Both the position numbers and the translations under genes were made by a program. A stretch of 64,000 nt of DNA, taken from positions 62,001 to 126,000 of the forward strand of contig NZ_JALDWJ010000009.1 in assembly GCF_022758295.1 (NCBI RefSeq). Reading direction: 5' to 3'. The notes under the pieces were generated by a model. It ran no database searches, was not told the origin of the DNA, and worked only from the letters and a program-made list of their open reading frames with translations. The DNA comes from Lysobacter sp. CFH 32150. GTDB taxonomy: Bacteria > Pseudomonadota > Gammaproteobacteria > Xanthomonadales > Xanthomonadaceae. Positions 37,456 through 45,458 of this stretch are shown piece after piece (position 1 is the first letter of the stretch; each line of letters starts with the position of its first letter).

Positions 37456-38163
37456 CTACTCCTCGATCTCCCCGCCGATGGAACGCAGATGTTGTCGGAA
37501 CGTGATGTCCGCACCCGAGTTCCGTGCCGCGAGGTACTCGTCGAAGTGGCAAAGCTTCCTGAGCGTTGTGTCGAAGTGCATGCGGGCCGCCTGATGGCGT
37601 TCGGTGTCGCGGATGCTGGCGGCCACTTCGGCGACCTCGCCAGCACGGGCTAGCGGAACAAACAGGACGCCATCGTCGTCACCGAGCACGAAGTCGTCGG
37701 CGGTGACCATGTGCTGGCCGCAGGTGGCGGAGGAAAGCGCATGGGATTCTTGTCTGTCCAGTCGCTGCGGGCCGACCGGCAGGACGCCGAGGCTGAAGAT
37801 TGGCAGGCGTATCGTCCGCAGTTCGGCGGTATCGCGGTGCAATCCCCAGATGACGATCCCCGACAAACCTGCGCGGCTTGCTTCCAGCGTCACCAGGTCT
37901 CCGACGCAGGCCTCATCCTGACGGCCTTCGTTGTCGACGATGAGAACATCGCCAGGAGCCGCTCGATCGATGGCTTCCAGAAATACATCGACGCTGCCGT
38001 AGTGCCGTGCGGGGCAGACACGACCGGCCAAGTGCGTGTTATTCCACAAGGGACGCATGCCGGTAGGCGCGCAGCGAACCGGGATGCCGAGCCGCATGCA
38101 CGCATCGGCAACATGCGGTGTCGTGAGGTCGAGGTAGGTTCGTTGAAGCTTTACGGATTCCAT
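37456..38163 (-). CDS. RraA-like family protein (HMG/CHA aldolase type)
   Basis: 235 residues of the RraA/4-hydroxy-4-methyl-2-oxoglutarate aldolase fold. PGDVLIVDNEGRQDEACVGDLVTLEASRAGLSGIVIWGLHRD carries the family core, with the Arg-Asp pair of the active site. True RraA is about 160 residues; this longer form is usually an aldolase-like enzyme acting on oxo-acids rather than an RNase E inhibitor. gagga precedes the ATG. It is the last gene of an apparent LysE-thioesterase-RraA operon. Confidence 0.85.
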   Translation of the reverse strand: MESVKLQRTYLDLTTPHVADACMRLGIPVRCAPTGMRPLWNNTHLAGRVCPARHYGSVDVFLEAIDRAAPGDVLIVDNEGRQDEACVGDLVTLEASRAGLSGIVIWGLHRDTAELRTIRLPIFSLGVLPVGPQRLDRQESHALSSATCGQHMVTADDFVLGDDDGVLFVPLARAGEVAEVAASIRDTERHQAARMHFDTTLRKLCHFDEYLAARNSGADITFRQHLRSIGGEIEE

Positions 38164-38211
38164 GCTGTGTCCTCGGAATGCGGCGGAGCAAGTAGATGTG
38201 GAGCGTCGGCG

Positions 38212-38676
38212 TCAGCGCGAGTCGGGCTTCGCCTGCAAACAGATCAGCGTCTGCTGTCCCAATGCAACGAGGGTTCGCTCGCCCCCTGCCACGGCGAACA
38301 CTTCGAGCTGGCAAGCGGTCAGGGTTCGCCCCGATCGCACTACGGATCCAATCGCTTCCAGATGGTCGCCCTGTGCAGGCGCCAGCAGGTTGATCTTGTA
38401 TTCGACCGTCAGGACCGAGCTGCCAGCCGGGAACAGAGTGAGCCCCGCGTATCCTCCGGCCGAATCCGCGATGGCGCTCGTGGCACCAGCGTGGAAGAAA
38501 CCGTTCTGCTGCGTGAGTTCATCGCGGAACAGCAACCGGATCACGACGCGCCCCGGCGCGACGTCGGCCAGCTCAGCGCCCAGGTGCGCCATGAGCCCCT
38601 GCAAAGCGAAGCTGGAGCGAACCCGCTCCAAGGCTTGCGATTCGGAGTCGCTCCGTTGATTCGAAGATTTCGTCAT
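38212..38676 (-). CDS. PaaI-family hotdog-fold thioesterase
   Basis: 154 residues, single hotdog domain. TQQNGFFHAGATSAIADSAGGYAGLTLFPAG is the PaaI active-site region (usually HGG, here HAG), and VEYKINLLAPAQGDHLEAIG the central strand. Hydrolyses acyl-CoA thioesters; chain specificity is unknown. It lies 48 bases upstream of the RraA-like gene and 28 bases after the LysE-family gene, all on the minus strand. Confidence 0.9.
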   Translation of the reverse strand: MTKSSNQRSDSESQALERVRSSFALQGLMAHLGAELADVAPGRVVIRLLFRDELTQQNGFFHAGATSAIADSAGGYAGLTLFPAGSSVLTVEYKINLLAPAQGDHLEAIGSVVRSGRTLTACQLEVFAVAGGERTLVALGQQTLICLQAKPDSR

Positions 38677-38704
38677 GGCGCTTGCCTGTAAAGATGTTGG
38701 TGCT

Positions 38705-39322
38705 TCAGCTGCCGAGTCGCTCAGCGAGCAGGATCACGGCGATCGCGATCATTGCACCGCCAGAGAACCGGCTGACGGCCTGGGCGGCTCGTGGGCGTGA
38801 GCGCAATACGGCCTGCGATCCGAACCCAACGAGGAGATAGACCACACCGCAACTCAGGATGTGGACCAGTCCCAGGGCCATGACTTGCGCCGGAATGGAC
38901 CAACCGGCTGTCGGATCGGTGAACTGCGGCAGCAATGCCAAGAACAGCAGGAAGACTTTGGGATTGAGGCCGCTCACGCAGGCGCCTTTTGCCAGCCATC
39001 GAATCCATGGTCCCGATTCCTGGTCTGTTCCGGCGCTCGGCACGGGCGGGTGGGCGAGCATGCTGATGCCGAGCCACAGAAGATAGGCTGCTCCGGTCAC
39101 GGTGAGCATCGTCAATGCGATCGGGATGCTGGCGACGAGGGCACCCACGCCGGCGGCTACGACTATGGTCGCCGCCAAATGTCCGAACAGCAGTCCGGTC
39201 ACAGCGGGCGTGACCACGCGTCCACGCATGCCCGCGGAGATCGCGTAGGCCCAGTCCGCACCGGGCGTGATCACGAACAGAAGCGACACCGCCCAGAAGG
39301 CGGCCAAAGTGCCCAGCATCAT
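38705..39322 (-). CDS. LysE/RhtB family amino-acid exporter
   Basis: 205 residues, six predicted helices. MLGTLAAFWAVSLLFVITPGADWAYAISAGMRG is the LysE-family N-terminus and GLNPKVFLLFLALLPQFTDP the conserved mid-segment. Exports an amino acid or derivative across the inner membrane. I use the ATG at 39322; a GTG at 39334, preceded by gggaga, is an alternative start. It is divergent from an Lrp/AsnC regulator, the classic arrangement for LysE-type exporters, and heads an operon with a thioesterase and an RraA-like enzyme. Confidence 0.9.
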   Translation of the reverse strand: MMLGTLAAFWAVSLLFVITPGADWAYAISAGMRGRVVTPAVTGLLFGHLAATIVVAAGVGALVASIPIALTMLTVTGAAYLLWLGISMLAHPPVPSAGTDQESGPWIRWLAKGACVSGLNPKVFLLFLALLPQFTDPTAGWSIPAQVMALGLVHILSCGVVYLLVGFGSQAVLRSRPRAAQAVSRFSGGAMIAIAVILLAERLGS

Positions 39323-39416
39323 GGCTTCATCCACCCCTTCTCCCGTCAGGCAGAAGAGCCCGCCGGCCCTGTGGCAGGCAGAATATTCCTGATACTCAGC
39401 GATGTGCTTCCAATTA

Positions 39417-39444
39417 TTTGCCATGCAAGCTAAGAATTGGCAAA
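39417..39444. promoter_or_regulatory. Inverted repeat between lysE-like and lrp-like genes
   Basis: TTTGCCA (39417-39423) and TGGCAAA (39438-39444), 14 bases apart, in an AT-rich stretch just ahead of the Lrp-type start. Candidate binding site for that regulator. Confidence 0.5.
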
Positions 39445-39455
39445 AATATGTCCAT

Positions 39456-39917
39456 ATGGACGCCACAGATAGAAAAATCCTTGCTGAACTGCAGTCAGAC
39501 GGGCGACTTTCGGTCACGGAGCTGGCCGAACGCGTCAACCTCAGCGTCTCGCCTTGTCATCGTCGACTCCGAGCCTTGGAGCAGTCCGGCGCCATCAAGC
39601 GCTACCGCGCTCAGCTCGACCCCGGTGCGCTTGGCCTGAACTTCTCAGCGATCGTTTTCGTCACGCTACGCGAGGGCGATCGCCAGGCCGTCGAAGCATT
39701 CGAGGCCGCGGTCGCGGAAGTGTCCCAGGTGATCCAGGCGCAACGGCTCTTTGGCGATCCGGATTATCTCCTCCACGTCATCGCTCGTGACCTGCCAGCC
39801 TTCCAGCTTCTCTACGACGAGCGCTTGTCTACGCTGCCCGGCGTCCAGCGACTCACCTCCACGCTCGTCATGAAGAGCGTCGTTGAAGACCGACCTCTTC
39901 CGTTGAGCGCAAAGTAG
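39456..39917 (+). CDS. Lrp/AsnC family transcription regulator
   Basis: 153 residues: N-terminal helix-turn-helix (MDATDRKILAELQSDGRLSVTELAERVNLSVSPCHRRLRALE) and C-terminal RAM/ACT-like ligand domain (SAIVFVTLREGDRQAVEAFE, GDPDYLLHVIARDLPAFQ). Divergent from the LysE-family gene, which it probably controls in response to an amino acid. I chose the ATG at 39456; an ATG at 39402 would run through the operator region. Confidence 0.93.
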   Translation: MDATDRKILAELQSDGRLSVTELAERVNLSVSPCHRRLRALEQSGAIKRYRAQLDPGALGLNFSAIVFVTLREGDRQAVEAFEAAVAEVSQVIQAQRLFGDPDYLLHVIARDLPAFQLLYDERLSTLPGVQRLTSTLVMKSVVEDRPLPLSAK

Positions 39918-40013
39918 GAAAGCCCTCCAGATTTGCGCACGTCCGCTCTTGGCCGGATGCAGCCGGTCATCGAAACCGGCAGTGACTCAAGGCGGAATCT
40001 GATCGGCCGCTGT

Positions 40014-40997
40014 TTACGAAAGTCCCTGGGCAGCGACACGCAGAATGGTCGCACGCGCCTGTCGGCCTTCTGGTGTCGGCAGCACTGCATAGTTGTGTGG
40101 TTGACCCTGTCGTAGATGTAGCTCGATCGGCACGCCCGCCGCCCGCGCCTTCGCGGCCAGTTCGATGCTGTCCGGATAAAGAAGGTCGAGCGTGCCGGAG
40201 AACACGATCATCGGCGCCAGTCCGCGGAAATCGCCATTCAATGGACTGACATACGGATGGGCGACATCCAAGTCGCCCGCATAGAGACGCGCCGCTTCGA
40301 GGATGCCGGGAATGGCCTGCATGGGGTCACGAGCGGCGATCGCCATGTGCTCTGGCTGGCTGAGCGCAGCATCCAGCGCGGGCGAAATCAGCACCAGGCG
40401 GTCCGGTTGCCGAGATCCGGCGTCCCGTAACCATTGCGCTGTCGCCAGTCCCAATCCGGCACCCGCAGAATTGCCGATCACCGTGACCTTCGCAGGCGCG
40501 GCATCTTCCAGAAGCTTGCGCAACAAGTCGCCCATGGCCGGCACGACGTCCTTCGCGGTGGCACCGGGAGCCAGCGGATAGATGGGAACGACGCAACGGA
40601 CGCCAGCATTACGGGTCAGGTCACCGATGAAGCGCCAATGCGCGCGAACGATCTCGTTGATATAGCCGCCGCCATGCAGGAACACCACGTAGTGGCCCAC
40701 ATCGGGATTTGCAGACGGCGCCGTGTAGTAGACAGGCCATCCCGCGACGTTCTTCAACGTTACCTCGACACCTCGACCCAGACCTGTCGGTCCATAGGGG
40801 GCCGGCCGCAGTGCCAGTCTGCGCACGTGCTCTTGCACGGCCGCAGCGGACGCCGTTTGCTTCTTGATGGGAAGAAGCCGTAGAAGACCATTGATGCAGC
40901 GACTCTGCCAGCTCGGTCCGGCATCGTCCGACAGCAACCCCTGTGTCCTTCCATCCTCTCGAACCTGCGGTGCTGTTGCGGTCTTCCCAACGCTCAT
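40014..40997 (-). CDS. HSL-family alpha/beta hydrolase (esterase/lipase)
   Basis: 327 residues. The hormone-sensitive-lipase oxyanion motif is VVFLHGGGYINEIV, the nucleophile elbow VTVIGNSAGAGLGLA, and the acid and His are in GTLDLLYPDS and RQGQPHNYAVLP. No signal peptide. ggag lies ahead of the ATG at 40997. It is divergent from a TetR-type gene with palindromic sites between them, so it is probably repressed by that protein. Substrate: a short-chain ester or lactone is likely, not certain. Confidence 0.9.
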   Translation of the reverse strand: MSVGKTATAPQVREDGRTQGLLSDDAGPSWQSRCINGLLRLLPIKKQTASAAAVQEHVRRLALRPAPYGPTGLGRGVEVTLKNVAGWPVYYTAPSANPDVGHYVVFLHGGGYINEIVRAHWRFIGDLTRNAGVRCVVPIYPLAPGATAKDVVPAMGDLLRKLLEDAAPAKVTVIGNSAGAGLGLATAQWLRDAGSRQPDRLVLISPALDAALSQPEHMAIAARDPMQAIPGILEAARLYAGDLDVAHPYVSPLNGDFRGLAPMIVFSGTLDLLYPDSIELAAKARAAGVPIELHLRQGQPHNYAVLPTPEGRQARATILRVAAQGLS

Positions 40998-41084
40998 GAC
41001 TACTCCGGCTTGGATGCGAGTGCGGATTTCTTCGTCGACTCGGCAAGCAATGTCACTTGTCCATTTGTCGCCGTCTGGAAATAC

Positions 41085-41119
41085 AATGCGAGCAATAGCT
41101 CTCATTTTCCACTCGCATT
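41085..41119. promoter_or_regulatory. Candidate TetR operator between hydrolase and regulator
   Basis: TGCGAGC-AATA-GCTCTCA (41087-41104) is a near-perfect palindrome, and the half-site AATGCGAG (41085) recurs inverted as CTCGCATT at 41112-41119. A cleaner version of the same motif occurs at 41882-41899. Confidence 0.6.
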
Positions 41120-41136
41120 CGGCACGCAGGAGAAGA

Positions 41137-41760
41137 ATGGCGCGCAAGCCACTTACCAAACCTAGAAAGCACGCCTCTCAAGAGAGGTCGCGCGCGACGG
41201 TTGACGCGCTGATTGAAGCGACAGCTCGCATTCTGGTCAGGGAAGGCTTCGACAAAGCGAGCACCAACCGCATCGCTGAAAAGGCGGGCGTGAGCATTGG
41301 TTCGCTTTACCAGTACTTCCCTGGCAAAGAGGCGCTCGTTGCCGCCGTCATCGATCGGCACAATCAGGACATCATGCAGGTGGTCCGTCGCGCACTGGCG
41401 GAGGTGGCCTCGCAGCCGGTTGAGAAAGCGGTGCGCAGGCTCGTAAGCGTGGCGATCGAGGCGCATCGCATCGACCCCAAGCTGCATCGCGTCCTGGCAG
41501 AGCAGATTCCGCGCACGGGGCGTTTTGAGCATGTAGAGGCATTCAATCGCGAGGCCTATGCGCTCTTCATTGCCTATCTTGAGGACCACCGCAGCGAACT
41601 TCGCGCGATCGACCTGGAGCTTGCGGCATTCGTGTGCGCGAACTCGATAGAAGCGGTGGCCCATACTGCGGTTCTGCACCACCCCGAAATGCTCTCGAAT
41701 GAAGCGGTTGGAAAGCTCGTCGACGAGACCACGCGCATGGTAGTCGGATATCTGCAGTAG
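41137..41760 (+). CDS. TetR/AcrR family repressor
   Basis: 207 residues. Helix-turn-helix in TVDALIEATARILVREGFDKASTNRIAEKAGVSIGSLYQYFPGKEAL; the rest is the variable ligand-binding and dimer domain, ending VGKLVDETTRMVVGYLQ. ggag lies nine bases ahead of ATGGCGCGC. Divergent from the HSL-type hydrolase gene; the operator is likely the tgcgagc palindrome between them. A broken, inverted paralogue lies immediately downstream. Confidence 0.92.
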   Translation: MARKPLTKPRKHASQERSRATVDALIEATARILVREGFDKASTNRIAEKAGVSIGSLYQYFPGKEALVAAVIDRHNQDIMQVVRRALAEVASQPVEKAVRRLVSVAIEAHRIDPKLHRVLAEQIPRTGRFEHVEAFNREAYALFIAYLEDHRSELRAIDLELAAFVCANSIEAVAHTAVLHHPEMLSNEAVGKLVDETTRMVVGYLQ

Positions 41761-41764
41761 TCGC

Positions 41765-41851
41765 CTGCACCGAGCGAGACGACGCTCGTGCCTGCGAGAA
41801 TGCGAGTAGTCGCATCCAGCAGCTTCTCCATCGTTGGATTGCGCGCGCCAT
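41765..41851 (-). pseudogene. Frameshifted N-terminal remnant of a second TetR gene
   Basis: On the minus strand an ATGGCGCGC start (41851), as in the intact TetR gene, is followed after a frame change by MEKLLDATTRILAG, which matches the start of the TetR DNA-binding domain (IEATARILV in the intact copy). Homology then stops. Upstream bases also resemble those upstream of the intact gene, including the operator at 41882-41899. Confidence 0.6.
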
Positions 41852-41881
41852 CAGATGCAGATTGCGAATACGAGTAGACGA

Positions 41882-41899
41882 TGCGAGCGATGGCTCGCA
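41882..41899. promoter_or_regulatory. Palindrome TGCGAGC-GATG-GCTCGCA
   Basis: A perfect 7-bp inverted repeat with a 4-base centre, the same motif as the site at 41087. It is the operator of the TetR remnant and might still bind the intact repressor. Confidence 0.55.
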
Positions 41900-42172
41900 A
41901 GCTGCTCGGCATGCAATCGACCTCACGCAACCACAGGCTTGATGACCCAGCCGCCCGGGCAGGAGCGTTACGCCCGCCTTTCCCTTTCTGGGCCTCCACG
42001 ATCTAGTTGTCCGGCATTTGAGTCGCGACCGGACCTGGCGATCGGCATTTTCAAGCTACAAACACGCAGCAGGATGGCTGATGCACCCAGTTGCCGGCCT
42101 TGCCGATGGTCACGGCATGTCGACCCGCTATGTGTTCCGCTGAGCTAACAGGAGACAAGAGCGGTTCACACC

Positions 42173-43732
42173 ATGCGCCAGCTTTCCTACTCCGTCGCTT
42201 CCTGCTTGTTCATCTGCTTTGCGTCGAGCGTAACGTCGACTGCGCGCGCACAGCATTCGCAACATCCACCAACGCCACAGTCATCGACGCCGCCATCGGG
42301 CACGCAGCAGTCGCAGCCATCGGAGTATCTACAACCCCAACCTGCGCCTGTTCCTCAGCCAGAGCCATCTTCGGAAGAGGAAACGTCTCGCTATCTGCAA
42401 CCCTCGCAGCAACCTGCTGAAACACACCCGGACCACCCCTCGGCACATCCGGTGGTTGATCAAGCTCATGCCGGACATGGGGAGCAGCCCGTCCATGGCG
42501 GCGAGATGATGGGCTTACTCGGTCCGTATCCCATGTCACGCGAGGCCTCCGGCACCAGTTGGCAGCCAGAAGCGACACCAATGGGTGGGAAGCATTTCAC
42601 GCGTGGCGATTGGAACCTGATGACGCACGGCTTTGCCAATGTCGCCTACGACCATCAGCCCGGCCCACGTGGCGATGATGATGTGTTTGCAGCCAGCATG
42701 GGCATGTTGATGGGCCATCGGATGGTGGGCGCAGGCACGTTCGGCTGGCGCGCGATGGTATCGCTGGACCCGATCTTGATTGGCAAGAAGGGCTACCCGC
42801 TGCTGCTGCAGACCGGCGAAACGGCTGATGGCCTGACGCCTTTGATCGATCACCAACATCCACACGATCTGTTTATGGAGTTGGCGGTCAGTTACAGCAG
42901 GCCGCTGGCCGCGAATAACGCCTGGTTCGTCTATTTTGGCCTGCCTGGTGAACCGGCATTGGCCCCCCCGGCGTTCATGCATCGCTTTTCCGGTGTCGAT
43001 AATCCTGAAGCGCCGTTGGGACATCACTGGCTTGATTCCTCCCATATCACTTTCGGTGTACTCACTGGTGGCTACGTGCATGGCAATTGGAAGATCGAGG
43101 CGTCGGTCTTCAATGGCCGCGAGCCTGACCAGGACCGTTATGACATCGAATTACACTCGCTCGATTCCACTGCCGTCCGTGTGAGCTACAACCCGACGCC
43201 GAATTGGGCGCTGCAAATCAGTCGTGCGCGCTTGAACGAACCCGAACAACTCGAACCAGACGTCGATATCGACCGCACCACAGCCTCTGTGGCTTATCAC
43301 CGCGAAATTGCGGACGGCGATTGGCAAGCCATGCTGGCCTGGGGTCGCAACAAGAAGAATCCTGGTCTCACCACCGATGCCTGGTTGTTGGAATCGGCTT
43401 TGCACCTGGCACCGGCTTGGACGCTATTCGGCCGCTTTGAATCCGGCGAGAAAGATGAGCTGTTCGCTGACGATTCGCCACGGCACGGGCAGATGTTTCA
43501 GGTCGACAAGCTCAGCATCGGCGCAGTGCGCGATTTCAGTGCCACCCGCTTCGGTACTTTCGGCGTCGGTGTGGTCATCAGCCAGCACGTCCTGCCAGCG
43601 GGCTTGGACGAGGTTTATGGTGGCGATCCGCTATCGACCATGGTGTTCCTGCGCTGGAAACTCGAAGACGCCATGCAACACCACTCAGAGACTCCACCAG
43701 CGAACGTGGCGGCGCCAGAGAAGCGTCACTAA
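42173..43732 (+). CDS. Outer-membrane-type protein of copper/metal resistance islands, uncharacterised
   Basis: 519 residues. Signal peptide MRQLSYSVASCLFICFASSVTSTARAQ, then a Pro/Gln/His-rich low-complexity segment (about 28-110, including HAGHGEQPVHGGEMMGL) that could bind metal, then a beta-strand-rich body (about 120-505) with alternating aromatic residues. Recurrent motifs are LLQTGETADGLTPLIDHQHPHDLF and GLPGEPALAPPAFMHRFSG. Similar proteins are usually annotated as hypothetical next to copper genes. It converges on the cytochrome gene. A role in periplasmic metal handling is inferred from context. Confidence 0.75.
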   Translation: MRQLSYSVASCLFICFASSVTSTARAQHSQHPPTPQSSTPPSGTQQSQPSEYLQPQPAPVPQPEPSSEEETSRYLQPSQQPAETHPDHPSAHPVVDQAHAGHGEQPVHGGEMMGLLGPYPMSREASGTSWQPEATPMGGKHFTRGDWNLMTHGFANVAYDHQPGPRGDDDVFAASMGMLMGHRMVGAGTFGWRAMVSLDPILIGKKGYPLLLQTGETADGLTPLIDHQHPHDLFMELAVSYSRPLAANNAWFVYFGLPGEPALAPPAFMHRFSGVDNPEAPLGHHWLDSSHITFGVLTGGYVHGNWKIEASVFNGREPDQDRYDIELHSLDSTAVRVSYNPTPNWALQISRARLNEPEQLEPDVDIDRTTASVAYHREIADGDWQAMLAWGRNKKNPGLTTDAWLLESALHLAPAWTLFGRFESGEKDELFADDSPRHGQMFQVDKLSIGAVRDFSATRFGTFGVGVVISQHVLPAGLDEVYGGDPLSTMVFLRWKLEDAMQHHSETPPANVAAPEKRH

Positions 43733-43752
43733 TAAGCGGGAAGCTCCAATAA

Positions 43753-44793
43753 TCAGTGAGTGTGTTTGTCTTGCCGTGGTCGCGATGACCAATGCACATG
43801 GATGACCTTCCATCCATCGGTGGATTTGCGCAGCACCAGTGTCTCTGCGCTGGTCAGCTTGACCGACTGGCCGTTGGACTCGCCGTCGATGGACGACTCA
43901 GTGGCCACCCAGGCCATGTCGCCTAGTCTGTCGCCAGTCTGACGTTGCACCACGTACTTGGCGTGTCTCAGGAACTCCACGTCGGCTTGTAGATGGTGCG
44001 CGGCGTACTCGGCGCGGGAACGTTCTGCGCCGCCACTTTCCAGGATCAACACTTCGGGGTCGAGTAGCGCTTGGACCTGCGCGGCATCGCCGGATGACAG
44101 CGCGGCATGCAAGGCTTTTGCTGCGGCTTCCGGCGATCCCGTCGCTGACGTGTCATGCAGATGCTGCTTGCCGTCGGCATGGGGATGCATCTCCGGCTCC
44201 GGCCTGGCAGCATGCGAAGGCTCGCTGGACTCCTCATCGTGCTCGTCATGATGTTCCGGCTCACCGGTTTCTCCGCCGCCGTGCGAATGCCCGCCACTCG
44301 TTGCGACGGTCGCGCGGTATTGCTCGGCATTCAACTGCGGCAGACTGCGGAGGAACGCCACCATGCCCCAGATGTATTCGTCCTCCATGCTCTTGCCCCA
44401 AGCTGGCATGGCGGTCGCTTTGATGCCGTGTTTGATCACCCAGAAGTCTTCGGCGGGGTTTTGCGCGGCACGTTTCGCAAGATTCGGTGGGGGCGGATAC
44501 AGCCCCTTGCTCAGCTCCGTTGGGGGCATGCCGGGCGCCAGGTGGCAGCCCGTGCACATTGCATCGTAGTTACCGGCGCCAGAACGTATCCGGGTCTTGT
44601 CATTCAGATCCGGAACGCTGATCTCATCGCTACGGGCCTCGATCGAGCGCTCCCGTGTCACTTCCAGCAGTGAATGGACTAGGCGGTAATGCGGATCATC
44701 AGCACCGATGTTATAGATCCCGGAGTAGATGAACGCGATCGCGAGAACGGCCACGATGAGGGCAGCAAGCAATAGCCGGACGGACAATTTCAT
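43753..44793 (-). CDS. Cytochrome c - His-rich linker - SnoaL/NTF2-like fusion
   Basis: 346 residues. An N-terminal membrane anchor (MKLSVRLLLAALIVAVLAIAFIY) is followed by a class I cytochrome c domain (heme motif CTGCH about 79, Met ligand probably in KATAMPAWGK). A linker very rich in His, Glu and Asp (about 168-225, HSHGGGETGEPEHHDEHDEE) leads to a SnoaL/DUF4440-type domain (about 225-340, AAAKALHAALSSGDAAQVQALLDPEVLILESGG ... WKVIHVHWSS). The C-terminus is again His-rich (DKHTH). Likely periplasmic, membrane-tethered. The domain combination suggests a redox-linked metal-binding role; no enzyme activity can be assigned. Confidence 0.85.
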   Translation of the reverse strand: MKLSVRLLLAALIVAVLAIAFIYSGIYNIGADDPHYRLVHSLLEVTRERSIEARSDEISVPDLNDKTRIRSGAGNYDAMCTGCHLAPGMPPTELSKGLYPPPPNLAKRAAQNPAEDFWVIKHGIKATAMPAWGKSMEDEYIWGMVAFLRSLPQLNAEQYRATVATSGGHSHGGGETGEPEHHDEHDEESSEPSHAARPEPEMHPHADGKQHLHDTSATGSPEAAAKALHAALSSGDAAQVQALLDPEVLILESGGAERSRAEYAAHHLQADVEFLRHAKYVVQRQTGDRLGDMAWVATESSIDGESNGQSVKLTSAETLVLRKSTDGWKVIHVHWSSRPRQDKHTH

Positions 44794-44994
44794 GTGTCCA
44801 CGAGCTCCAGTTGTTTCAACGGATGTTCCATGAAATGACATTGTGAACGCCGCCGCGCCACGCTACTCCTCCCTAAGTGGCCGCGCCATCTCGGCATTTT
44901 GATCGGCGCTGGACGACATCGAGCGCCGAAGAACACGACAAGCCCTGAAGGCGGCGAGATCCGGGATCAATATAGGCAGGGACATATCGATGGC

Positions 44995-45026
44995 TTGACT
45001 CTGGACTAAGGTCCAACCTGCAGAAT
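44995..45026 (+). promoter_or_regulatory. MerR-type promoter with long spacer
   Basis: A -35 TTGACT (44995-45000) and -10 CAGAAT (45021-45026) are 20 bases apart, the overlong spacing that MerR-family activators correct by twisting DNA. The spacer contains the dyad TGGAC-TAAG-GTCCA. It is 27 bases ahead of the merR-like start, so the gene pair is autoregulated. Confidence 0.75.
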
Positions 45027-45053
45027 CCGATCAGGTTCCCCGGACAATCGCCC

Positions 45054-45458
45054 ATGCATATCGGTCAATTGGCCCGCGAAGCGGGCGTTCCCATCGATAC
45101 GGTGCGCTATTACGAGCGCAATGGCCTGCTACCGCTTCCGGCCCGGCGCGCATCTGGCTATCGCGACTATCGGCCGGAAGATGTCGCGCGATTGCGCTTC
45201 GTGCGCCGGGCCAAAGCGTTGGGATTCACCTTAAACGAGATCCGCGAGTTGCTCGCACTGTCGGATCATCGCGACGACGACATGGCGACTCTCAAGGCGG
45301 CGGCCACTGCCAAGTTGGTCGACATCGACCACAAGCTCGCCGAACTCTCCCGCATACGCGCGGGGTTGCAAACCCTGGTCGCGGCCTGCCCGGGGCACGG
45401 GGCGCTCAAGCAATGTCCAATCCTCAATGCGCTAGCAGAGGAAATGCATGAACAATGA
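45054..45458 (+). CDS. MerR family heavy-metal-responsive regulator
   Basis: 134 residues. N-terminal winged helix [39 protein letters not shown], long dimer helix, and metal loop [17 protein letters not shown]. The two Cys (about 112 and 121) are separated by eight residues, as in ZntR, whereas CueR has seven; yet the following CPI resembles CueR-like proteins. So Cu/Ag versus Zn/Cd/Pb sensing is not settled by sequence, though the downstream Cu-type ATPase favours a monovalent metal. The gene overlaps copA by 11 bases. Confidence 0.9.
   Translation: MHIGQLAREAGVPIDTVRYYERNGLLPLPARRASGYRDYRPEDVARLRFVRRAKALGFTLNEIRELLALSDHRDDDMATLKAAATAKLVDIDHKLAELSRIRAGLQTLVAACPGHGALKQCPILNALAEEMHEQ

Larger units (their letters stand above)
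41761..42172. other. Intergenic junction at the edge of the metal island
   Basis: 412 bases without an intact gene. It contains the TetR remnant (41765-41851), its operator (41882), a further ATGCGA-GTAG-TCGCAT palindrome (41800-41815) and, near the right end, aggaga about 16 bases ahead of the next start. Confidence 0.6.

Noticed and set aside
41574-41999. A 141-codon minus-strand frame covering the TetR remnant, considered as an intact gene.
   Set aside because: Only its middle resembles TetR and that part is out of frame with the conserved start; the rest is antisense to the intact TetR gene.
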